Of a stretch of 64,000 bases of DNA, positions 10,397 through 16,386 are shown piece by piece (the first letter of the stretch is position 1; each line of letters starts with the position of its first letter). Below the pieces are notes generated by a model. That model was not told the origin of the DNA. It saw only the letters and a program-made list of their open reading frames with translations, and did not search any database. Location of the stretch: assembly GCF_000308555.1 (NCBI RefSeq), contig NZ_BAFY01000031.1:80375-144374 (forward strand), written 5' to 3'. A program made the translations under genes and the position numbers. Source of the DNA: Nocardia cyriacigeorgica NBRC 100375. Lineage in GTDB: Bacteria; Actinomycetota; Actinomycetes; Mycobacteriales; Mycobacteriaceae.

Positions 10397-10597
10397 ATGC
10401 GTTCCACCACTGTCGAATTGCCCGAACTGCTGACGGGTCGCCAGACCGCCGAATACATCGGCGTCTCGGAGGACACCCTGGCGCAGGATCGCTATCTCGG
10501 GCGCGGCCTGCCCTATGTGCGGGTGGGGCGGCGCATCCGCTACCGCGCCAGTGACATCGCCGCCTTCCTAGAGGCGAACGTGGTCAAGGCCGACTGA
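10397..10597 (+). CDS. Helix-turn-helix protein, candidate excisionase
   Basis: 66 residues from an ATG with GAGGGG about 8 bases upstream. The sequence is a MerR/Xis-type winged helix: ELLTGRQTAEYIGVSEDTLAQDRYLGRGLPYVRVGRRIRYRASDIAAFLEAN in two parts, the HTH followed by a basic wing. Proteins of this kind serve as excisionase (directionality factor) in integrative elements or as small activators. It is divergent from the int operon and upstream of rep. Confidence 0.8.
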   Translation: MRSTTVELPELLTGRQTAEYIGVSEDTLAQDRYLGRGLPYVRVGRRIRYRASDIAAFLEANVVKAD

Positions 10598-10620
10598 TCT
10601 CGCCGCAACGAACGGAATCC

Positions 10621-10633
10621 GTTGCATTGCAAC
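10621..10633. promoter_or_regulatory. Palindrome GTTGCATTGCAAC
   Basis: A 6-base perfect inverted repeat around one central base, between the xis-like gene and rep. It may be an operator or part of an origin; nothing else identifies it. Confidence 0.3.
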
Positions 10634-10651
10634 ATCTCTGAGAAATGCGAT

Positions 10652-10682
10652 GGCCGCCCCGGTGACCGAAACCGGGGCGGCC
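10652..10682. terminator. 12-base-pair hairpin directly before the rep ribosome site
   Basis: GGCCGCCCCGGT pairs perfectly with ACCGGGGCGGCC across a 7-base loop. The stem ends one base before the GAGAAAGG ribosome site of the ATPase gene and has no T run. It could stop read-through from the xis-like gene or restrict rep expression. Confidence 0.5.
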
Positions 10683-10698
10683 GAGAAAGGCAATTCAC

Positions 10699-12246
10699 AT
10701 GAACCCTGCGGCCAATCCTACCGGCGACGCTACTCCGGCGAAGTACGTGCCGAACCTGTTGGCGGCGGAACTGCTGAAGGTCGATCCGGTCAACCCACCG
10801 GCCGCGCTGGTGATCGAATCTGCGCGGCAATTCGGCGACCAGGATCACGGCTTGCTGGTGGCCGAGTCCCTTGTGAAGTACCTGGGGCGCGTCATCACGG
10901 CCGCTGAAGTTGATGCGTGGGAACGGGAGCATGGAATCCCTGACGCACTGCGCGCCGCGACGGTGGAAGCGCAGCATGAGGCAGCGCGGGAGCGTGACGA
11001 ACGGACGGCGGCGAAGAACAAGGCCGCTCGTGAGCAGGCAGAGACGAAGGCCCGACGGCGCGCCGAGGAAGCGGCGAACCGCATGGTGCGCCGCGCAAAA
11101 GTGACGTGGGCCGTCGATATCGAGCCCGAACCGGTGGTGTGGGCATGGGTCGACGAATCGCAAGGTGCCACCGAAGGTGCCGAAGGTGCCAACCTTCGAA
11201 ACCTGGCACCTTCGGCACCTTCGGCACCTTCGGCGGCACCTTCGCGGAATTCCGGGCGCATCCCCGCCGGGTCGTTGTCCATCGCCGCCGGGCGTGAGGG
11301 CACCGGAAAGTCGTCGTTCGGTATCTGGCTGGCCGCGCAGATCACGCGCGGAACTCTGCCCGGATCGTTCTACGGGGCGCCGCGCCCGGTGTTCTACGTC
11401 GCGGTGGAGGACTCGTGGAAGCACACCCTTGTGCCCCGCTTGATGGCCGCCGGGGCGGACTTGTCGAAGGTCGGCCGGTTCGAAGTGGTGATGAGTACCG
11501 ACGACGCGGTGATGCTGTCGCTGCCGTCCGACAACGACTTGCTACAGGCGGAGATCGTCGGCAACGGCGTGGCCCTGGTGGTGATCGACCCGCTCATGTC
11601 GGTGATCGGCGAAACCATCGACACGCACCGGACGAGGGAAGTTCGCACCGCCCTGGACCCTCTGGTGAAGATCGCCGACCAGACCGGGGCCGTGGTGCTC
11701 GGTATCGCGCACTTCAACAAGTCCGCCGGTACCGACGCCTCACAGCTCATCACCGGATCGGGAGCGTTCAAGGACGTGCCGCGCTCGGTGTTCGGCTTCG
11801 CCCGCGACGGTGACGAGCGGGTGATGTCGCAGACCAAGAACAGCCTGGGCCGCGATGATCTGCCGTCACTGAGCTACCGGATCGATGAGGCCGTGGTACC
11901 GACCCGCAAGGGCGACGCCGTGACGGGCGTACTCGTCTGGCTCGGTGAGTCGGACGTGTCCGTGCGGGACATCCTGCGCGACGCCGCCGCACCCGACAGG
12001 GAACCCGGTGCCGACCGCCCACCCGCTCAGCGGTTCGTCCTGAAGTACATCGCTGAGAACAAGGACGAGAACGGGGAAGTCCCAGCGGCCGAAGTCATCG
12101 AGAAGGGGGTGGCCGCCGGATTCACCGAGAACGAAATCAAGCACGCCCGATCCCGTTGCTGCACCCCCAAGATCACCAGCCGCAAGGCAGGCACGGGCAG
12201 CGGGTGGGTGTGGTCCGCAGAGGACCCGCTCGAGTTCGACGCATGA
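10699..12246 (+). CDS. RepA-like RecA-fold ATPase of the element
   Basis: 515 residues, ribosome site GAAAGG 8 bases before the ATG. Residues 1-90 unknown; 90-137 a strongly charged helical region (ERDERTAAKNKAAREQAE); 155-185 a low-complexity linker of EGA and APS triplets; about 187-400 a hexameric-helicase type RecA fold with Walker A GREGTGKSS, Walker B ALVVIDPLMS, a DTHRTREVR segment and an AHFNKSAG motif; about 440-510 a winged-helix-like end (AAEVIEKGVAAGFTENEIKHAR). This fits the AAA_25/RepA group of replicative helicases found in plasmids, satellites and phages, so it probably drives replication of the excised element. The linker DNA itself forms an iteron-like palindrome. Confidence 0.85.
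   Translation: MNPAANPTGDATPAKYVPNLLAAELLKVDPVNPPAALVIESARQFGDQDHGLLVAESLVKYLGRVITAAEVDAWEREHGIPDALRAATVEAQHEAARERDERTAAKNKAAREQAETKARRRAEEAANRMVRRAKVTWAVDIEPEPVVWAWVDESQGATEGAEGANLRNLAPSAPSAPSAAPSRNSGRIPAGSLSIAAGREGTGKSSFGIWLAAQITRGTLPGSFYGAPRPVFYVAVEDSWKHTLVPRLMAAGADLSKVGRFEVVMSTDDAVMLSLPSDNDLLQAEIVGNGVALVVIDPLMSVIGETIDTHRTREVRTALDPLVKIADQTGAVVLGIAHFNKSAGTDASQLITGSGAFKDVPRSVFGFARDGDERVMSQTKNSLGRDDLPSLSYRIDEAVVPTRKGDAVTGVLVWLGESDVSVRDILRDAAAPDREPGADRPPAQRFVLKYIAENKDENGEVPAAEVIEKGVAAGFTENEIKHARSRCCTPKITSRKAGTGSGWVWSAEDPLEFDA
11162..11243. repeat. Iteron-like inverted array inside the rep gene
   Basis: Three copies of AAGGTGCC (two of them as GAAGGTGCC) at 11162-11190 face four copies of the reverse complement GGCACCTTC at 11205-11213, 11214-11222, 11223-11231 and 11235-11243. 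The 9-base period matches codons, giving EGA and APS repeats in the protein. The two arms could fold into a long hairpin or act as binding sites for an initiator. It may equally be only a low-complexity linker. Confidence 0.55.
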
Positions 12247-12318
12247 CCCACCGCCCAGTACCGCATTCACATTGATCCCTCACATGGACCTATCACCTAC
12301 CGATTGGAGAGGTACGAA

Positions 12319-12522
12319 ATGACCGCATCGAACCCTGACCACGCGGCCGAATCACCGTGCGTGGCAAAGCTTTACGAGTTGTCCGGGCGTGAACGGGTAG
12401 CGGCGATCCGGCTGCGCGAGATGGCGGCGAAGTTGAACAGGCTTGCCGATGCTCTGGACGCCGGGGCAAGCGTTGCCGACTACGCCGCCGCCGGACTGCT
12501 GACCGATGAAGCGGGAGCCTGA
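12319..12522 (+). CDS. Small element protein, unknown function
   Basis: 67 residues; ATG preceded by GGAGAGG at about 7 bases. Helical, with a central region RERVAAIRLREMAAKLNRLADALDAGASVADYAAAGLL that could form a coiled coil. It is followed after 2 bases by the next gene and so belongs to the rep operon. No family recognised. Confidence 0.6.
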   Translation: MTASNPDHAAESPCVAKLYELSGRERVAAIRLREMAAKLNRLADALDAGASVADYAAAGLLTDEAGA

Positions 12523-12524
12523 CC

Positions 12525-12881
12525 ATGACGGATGACGAACGCCGGGCGAAGGCAACGGAGCTGAAGGTGGCGGGCTGGTCGTACTACGACATCGCGGCCC
12601 AGTTGGGTTACGCCGACGCATCCGAAGCGTTCCGGGCAGTGTCCGACGCACTCGCGAGCCGCCCCGTGAGCAGGGAAGCCGTGATCGTGCGTCAGCTGTA
12701 CATCGTCGCCGACATGGTGAAGGTGCTCACCCCCCTTGTGGCGGCGGGGAACCGGAAGGCGAAGGCCAACATGACGCGGCTGCGCAAGCATGTGGCACGG
12801 TTGGACCTGGACGCCGGGCGCGAGTACGCCCGACGCCACGGGATTGCCTTGCCGCCAGAGGTGGAGGAGTTGAACGGATGA
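12525..12881 (+). CDS. Small HTH-type element protein
   Basis: 118 residues. The N-terminus has a helix-turn-helix pattern (ERRAKATELKVAGWSYYDIAAQLGYADASEAFRAVSDAL in two parts) that resembles the DNA-recognition end of small terminase subunits and of phage regulators; the rest is helical. It overlaps the next gene by ATGA. The same operon as rep. A role in packaging or regulation is only a suggestion. Confidence 0.65.
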   Translation: MTDDERRAKATELKVAGWSYYDIAAQLGYADASEAFRAVSDALASRPVSREAVIVRQLYIVADMVKVLTPLVAAGNRKAKANMTRLRKHVARLDLDAGREYARRHGIALPPEVEELNG

Positions 12882-13318
12882 CCAACGTTGTTCCGCCGAA
12901 AACGGATGCCGAACTGGTCGATGAGGTGCGACGGCTACGGGAAGCGGAGGGGTTGAGCCTGACCGCCATCGCCAAGCGGCTCGGGCGTGACAAGGGCGAT
13001 CTGTCGCGGCTCGCCAAAGAGCACGGCATCCGGTTCGACGCCGCCTCCACGCGAGAGCTGACCGAAACGGCGATCGGTGGCGCGCGCCTGCGCCGGGCGA
13101 AGATGGCCGCCGAAGCATTGGCAACCGCCGAGGAAGCGCTGAGCAAGGCCAAGGTCGCTTCGGACGCGACGGAGGCGAAGGGGTGGGCTGTTGTCTTCGG
13201 TGTGATGATCGACAAGAGCCTTGTCCTGGAGGGCCGCGAGCACGCCGATCACGGGGCGGCGAAGCGCGCTGAGTCCGAGGAACGCATGGCGGAGATGTTC
13301 CCCGGCATCGGGTGGTAG
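12878..13318 (+). CDS. HTH protein, possible small-terminase-like
   Basis: 146 residues. N-terminal helix-turn-helix (EAEGLSLTAIAKRLGRDKGDLSRLAKEHGI), then a long helical section and the segment WAVVFGVMIDKSLVLEGREH. A pattern of HTH plus an F/I-G-x-x-x-DK-x-x-L-L-x-G-type helix occurs in many phage proteins labelled small terminase subunit or HTH protein. It is the last gene of the plus-strand operon, ended by a strong terminator. Start overlaps the previous stop (ATGA). Confidence 0.6.
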   Translation: MTNVVPPKTDAELVDEVRRLREAEGLSLTAIAKRLGRDKGDLSRLAKEHGIRFDAASTRELTETAIGGARLRRAKMAAEALATAEEALSKAKVASDATEAKGWAVVFGVMIDKSLVLEGREHADHGAAKRAESEERMAEMFPGIGW

Positions 13319-13335
13319 GCACTGCTCGGTACTAC

Positions 13336-13374
13336 AAGCGGCCCCAGGTCATTCCCATCAATTGGGGCCGCTTT
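13336..13374 (+). terminator. Terminator after the element's rep operon
   Basis: AAGCGGCCCCA pairs with TGGGGCCGCTT across a 16-base loop, followed by TT; the pairing extends outward through GGTAC/GTACC with a bulge. It lies 18 bases after the last plus-strand gene and 43 bases before the end of the convergent DUF4238 gene. Confidence 0.8.
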
Positions 13375-13416
13375 GTACCGGAGGGGGTGTGTCGCTGGCC
13401 GATGAACTTCCGATAC

Positions 13417-14508
13417 TCACCTGTACCAGCGCGGAACGGGCCAATCGGGCGCGGTGGCATCGTCGGGCCACCTCCGACGCCGTGTCGCCGCATGAAGCAG
13501 CATTGCCAAGGCGCGCTCCGGCGAAAGGTTCGACACGGATTCATCATCGAGTTCTGGAGCAGGTCGCGCAGGAACAGAGAAGCTCTCCGCTATGCCGTCA
13601 CCCGGCCGTTCGAATGCCGTCTTTGTGGCCGTACTGACGATTTCGAGATTCACGCTTGACACCTCGTCAGCTGTAAGCGTGAGCGGTGATCGGTGGTGAT
13701 GATCCGGCCGTAACATTACGAGAAGCTGATGTGGCCCAAGCGGGTAAATGATCGCCGCGCTGAGCAAACCCAACGACATCGATCGCGGTACGGTCGGTCC
13801 TGCAATCGCTATGACTGGATCATCGCAAGTGGCGATAGGCTCGGTGCTTTGATAGATCGCCCATCGGCGCTTGTATAAACCTTGAGCACCTCCATTGCGA
13901 GCATCCGCAAGCATCAGGTGAAGTGCCTCACGCTTGGGGTCGGAGTACTTTGGCTTCAGGCTTTCCCTTACCTGTGCAGCTGTGGCCTGTGGGTTCGTGC
14001 GCTTGAGCCATTCCCGTTTGGCGACCTCCGGGCCGTTGATGATTACCAGGCTTCTCTCTCGATTAGACGGCGTGCGAGCAAGCTGCAACGCAAGGAATAC
14101 CGCCATGTCGCGTTTCAGCTCGTCCTCAATAACCTTGCTGGCTCCCATTTCATCCATGCGCGCAAAGTGTTTGATGCAGTCGGACTCGATTCGCGAAAGG
14201 TGCTTTTCGACCCACTTCAAGGGAAGGTCCATCGTGTCTTCGGACTGCGGAATGCTGTAGAAGTTGGTCTTCTTGCCCACGTCCTTCGGACGCTGTGGGG
14301 AGTACGCGACGCCAGCGTCTACTTGTGTCGGTTGAACGAGACCGTTGATTGTCCATCTATCGAGATAGAAACGGGGTACATAGTGGTGCTCCTTGGAATT
14401 CTCCGTCTCCGCCTGCCTTCTCGACTCCTCCGCGAACTCCTCGGATAGCCACTTGTGCTGAAACTGCTCTTGAGTCACGGATTTCAGGTACTTCTCAACG
14501 GTCGACAT
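13417..14508 (-). CDS. DUF4238 protein, low-GC cargo gene
   Basis: 363 residues from the ATG at 14508 (an ATG at 14517 is also possible; the GGAAGGAG site lies between them and upstream). The DUF4238 hallmark is present near the N-terminus as KEHHYVPRFYLDRWT, followed by an LALQLARTPSNRE helix and a C-terminal half with TCDDPVIAI and IIYPLGPHQLLVML, both common in this family. No enzyme activity is established for the family that I can state. Base composition differs sharply: the 60 bases at 14041-14100 hold 32 G/C against 42 of 60 at 12541-12600 in the same element. It is convergent with the rep operon and looks like separately acquired cargo. Confidence 0.8.
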   Translation of the reverse strand: MSTVEKYLKSVTQEQFQHKWLSEEFAEESRRQAETENSKEHHYVPRFYLDRWTINGLVQPTQVDAGVAYSPQRPKDVGKKTNFYSIPQSEDTMDLPLKWVEKHLSRIESDCIKHFARMDEMGASKVIEDELKRDMAVFLALQLARTPSNRERSLVIINGPEVAKREWLKRTNPQATAAQVRESLKPKYSDPKREALHLMLADARNGGAQGLYKRRWAIYQSTEPIATCDDPVIAIAGPTVPRSMSLGLLSAAIIYPLGPHQLLVMLRPDHHHRSPLTLTADEVSSVNLEIVSTATKTAFERPGDGIAESFSVPARPAPELDDESVSNLSPERALAMLLHAATRRRRWPDDATAPDWPVPRWYR

Positions 14509-14676
14509 GCTGCGCATACTCCTTCCCCGATTGCACGGACAGCTCAGTCGCTCCCGGCGCCGGGCGCTCGGTGGGTTGCTACTCCATCGCCCGATAGAGC
14601 CCTTCCGTTGCATTCGGCCAGTGGAGCTGGACCCGACAAGCTAAGCACCTGCGTTCATCAGCACGGGACTCGTGCG

Positions 14677-14763
14677 TCATGGCCGCGCGTCGGGCCAGCA
14701 CGCCGCCCAAATCAGGACCCCGAGAGGGACGCCGACCACGACAGCCCACAGCACCGCGATCAC
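14677..14763 (-). CDS. 28-residue membrane peptide
   Basis: GTG start overlapping the stop of the next upstream gene (GTGA), coding one hydrophobic helix (IAVLWAVVVGVPLGVLIWAA) and a short polar tail. The overlap and the clear transmembrane character favour a real gene, but there is no ribosome site of its own and no known family. Confidence 0.4.
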   Translation of the reverse strand: MIAVLWAVVVGVPLGVLIWAACWPDARP

Positions 14764-15062
14764 TGGGCCGTCCCTATCTCCGCGTGCCACTGGGCGAAGG
14801 ACAACCGGGGTAGCAGCATCTCCACGTCGGCCACATCCATGACGCGGTTCAACTCCAACGGGCCGAGGTGGTCCGGGCCGGGGACGAGCACCGCGTCCAC
14901 CCCGGCGGCGCGCGCCTGGTCGCCCACGGGCAACAGCGAGCGCTCATCCGGCCAGACGATCCGGTAGCCGAGACGCCGCGCGAACCGGGCGAGCTGCGCG
15001 GCGTCCCACTCCGGCGCAGTGCTCACTTCGAAGTCGATCCATCCGAGTGCGGTCGATCGCAT
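14760..15062 (-). CDS. Small element protein, resolvase-like sequence pattern
   Basis: 100 residues from the ATG at 15062, with GAAGGGGAG 4 bases upstream. The segment RFARRLGYRIVWPD ... GVDAVLVPGPDHLGPLELNRVMDVADVEML resembles the end of a serine-recombinase catalytic fold (a x-DAVxVxxxDHL helix-strand pattern) but the N-terminal catalytic Ser motif is absent. It is divergent from the XRE regulator across a short region with a palindrome and a tandem repeat. Function unknown. Confidence 0.6.
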   Translation of the reverse strand: MRSTALGWIDFEVSTAPEWDAAQLARFARRLGYRIVWPDERSLLPVGDQARAAGVDAVLVPGPDHLGPLELNRVMDVADVEMLLPRLSFAQWHAEIGTAQ

Positions 15063-15142
15063 CGCGCTCCCCTTCGTCGTCCGCTTGGCTTGCACCCGCC
15101 GCCGGGGAATCCGGTTCGACCCGGCGACGGGGGCACGAAAAG

Positions 15143-15200
15143 CACGCTAAGCGTGTGAAACTGGAGCTGATACCCAATCGGTGTTCGCAGGTGTTCGCAG
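15143..15200. promoter_or_regulatory. Candidate operators of the XRE regulator
   Basis: The divergent region holds the perfect palindrome CACGCTAAGCGTG (15143-15155) and the tandem repeat GTGTTCGCAG x2 (15181-15200) 16 bases before the regulator ATG. A similar GTGTTTTCGCAG occurs near attR at about 16243. These are the obvious sites for the adjacent HTH protein; binding is not shown. Confidence 0.4.
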
Positions 15201-15215
15201 TCGAGAGCTGGGGAA

Positions 15216-16148
15216 ATGGAACCTGGGGCGATGCTTCGGGCCGCGCGGGAGGCGGCGGGGGTCGGGCTGCGCGAGATCGCCCGGCGTACCCACTACTCCC
15301 CGGCGTACCTCTCCGATATCGAGCGGGGGAAGCGGCCCGCCCCGGCGGACGTGGTGGCCGCGTACGAAACCGCGCTGGGCTCGAACCTGGATCGGCTCAC
15401 GTCGTTGACGAAGACTCCGGCCAGCGTGGACACCGCCGCCCTGTCGGACGTGGCCGTGATGCTGTCGGCCACCCGCCGAATAGAGGACGCCACGGGACCG
15501 CTCGCGGTGCTCCCAGCCGTCGCGGGCATGGCGACGATGGCCGAGACCTTCGCCGACCAGGCGCGCAGCTGTGCGGCCCGCAAGGCGGCGGGTATGGCCT
15601 CCGAGATCGACCAGTACCGGGGATGGCTGGAGCACGCGACCGGGGCCGACAAGGCATCGGGGCGCAGCCTCCGCAAGGCGGTGGACCTGGCCCAGGTGTC
15701 GGGCGACCCGGACCGCCTGGTGCACGGGCTGTCCTTCACGGCGTACGTGGACCTGGAGCGCGGAGAACGAACGGAGGCCGCCGCCCTTTCGGACGCCGCG
15801 CTTGCTGTGCAGGGAGCGCATCCGTTGATCCGGGTCTATGAGCACTTCCAGCGCGCCCGAATCCACGCCGTGGAGGGAGAGCCCGCCGAAGCACAGCGCC
15901 GATTGTGCTTGGCCGACCGTGCGATGGAAGCGGCGGACGGCCACGAACCACCGGAAGCCGGGTACTGGTACACGCCGGGGTTCTTCGGCCTCCAGCGGTC
16001 CCGCGTGCTGCGGATGCTCGGGCAGGACGACCGGGCGCGGCAGGAAGTCCGGGCAGCGGTGGACGCGCTGCCGGAGGAGCACCGCCGCGCGGAATGGGCG
16101 GCGAAGTGGAGACGGGCGGCGGACGGCGAGACCGACATACCGCACTGA
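15216..16148 (+). CDS. XRE-family regulator with TPR-like C-terminal domain
   Basis: 310 residues. Residues 1-65 are an XRE helix-turn-helix (RAAREAAGVGLREIARRTHYSPAYLSDIERGKR). The remaining 240 residues are helical repeats of TPR style (RSLRKAVDLAQVSGDPDRLVHG, AALSDAALAVQ, RRLCLADRAMEAADGH, SRVLRMLGQDDRARQEVRAAVDAL). Such regulators are common in actinomycete integrative elements and specialised operons, where the TPR part may sense a peptide or partner. It is the last gene before attR and probably controls the divergent small operon and perhaps the element. Confidence 0.85.
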   Translation: MEPGAMLRAAREAAGVGLREIARRTHYSPAYLSDIERGKRPAPADVVAAYETALGSNLDRLTSLTKTPASVDTAALSDVAVMLSATRRIEDATGPLAVLPAVAGMATMAETFADQARSCAARKAAGMASEIDQYRGWLEHATGADKASGRSLRKAVDLAQVSGDPDRLVHGLSFTAYVDLERGERTEAAALSDAALAVQGAHPLIRVYEHFQRARIHAVEGEPAEAQRRLCLADRAMEAADGHEPPEAGYWYTPGFFGLQRSRVLRMLGQDDRARQEVRAAVDALPEEHRRAEWAAKWRRAADGETDIPH

Positions 16149-16183
16149 GCCCAGGTCAGGCGGGGTATTCGGTGGCCTCGCGC

Positions 16184-16202
16184 TGGCCTCACTTTGGACG
16201 CA
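16184..16202. repeat. Presumed integrase arm site, right copy
   Basis: Exact second copy of the 19-base sequence at 8575-8593, here 94 bases before the attR core, in the same orientation and outside any gene. Confidence 0.6.
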
Positions 16203-16296
16203 AAGTAGCTTGAGACCGGTATATCTGGGTTGACCTTGATTGAGGTGTTTTCGCAGGTAGAGCGCGAATGAGCCCCCTGATCAGGACCAACCCGAG

Positions 16297-16319
16297 AGTT
16301 CAATCCTGACAGGGGGCTC
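16297..16319 (+). repeat. attR core of the integrative element
   Basis: Exact 23-base copy of the tRNA-Thr 3' end. The 5' part of the tRNA is absent, so this is a fragment and not a second tRNA. An inverted, nearly complete copy (GAGCCCCCTGATCAGGA) lies just inside at 16270-16286. Confidence 0.92.
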
Positions 16320-16326
16320 GAAGACA

Positions 16327-16355
16327 ACGAGCGCGACATTACGTCGCGCTCGTTT
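16327..16355 (+). terminator. Terminator that originally followed tRNA-Thr
   Basis: ACGAGCGCGAC pairs perfectly with GTCGCGCTCGT over a 5-base loop, followed by TTT. It starts 8 bases beyond attR; before the element inserted, it would have lain the same distance beyond the tRNA. Confidence 0.8.
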
Positions 16356-16386
16356 CGTCTATCCAGGGTCGGCCGGGGGAACTCCC

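Larger units (their letters stand above)
8480..16319. mobile_element. Integrative element in tRNA-Thr, about 7.8 kb
   Basis: Bounded by 23-base direct repeats (8480-8502 and 16297-16319), with the integrase next to attL. Gene order from left: int and a companion gene (minus); xis-like HTH, RepA-like ATPase, a 67-residue ORF and two HTH-type genes (plus); DUF4238 cargo and a small two-gene operon (minus); XRE-TPR regulator (plus). No FtsK/TraB translocase, relaxase, capsid, portal, large terminase or lysis gene is visible. This makes it smaller than the usual actinomycete integrative conjugative elements and closer to a phage satellite or a mobilisable element. The boundaries are certain; the biology is inference. 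Confidence 0.9.

Noticed and set aside
13312..13659. 115-codon plus-strand frame after the rep operon
   Set aside because: It crosses the terminator hairpin and lies antisense to the DUF4238 gene end.
16297..16319. Second tRNA-Thr
   Set aside because: Only the T-arm and acceptor 3' part are present; it is the attR fragment.
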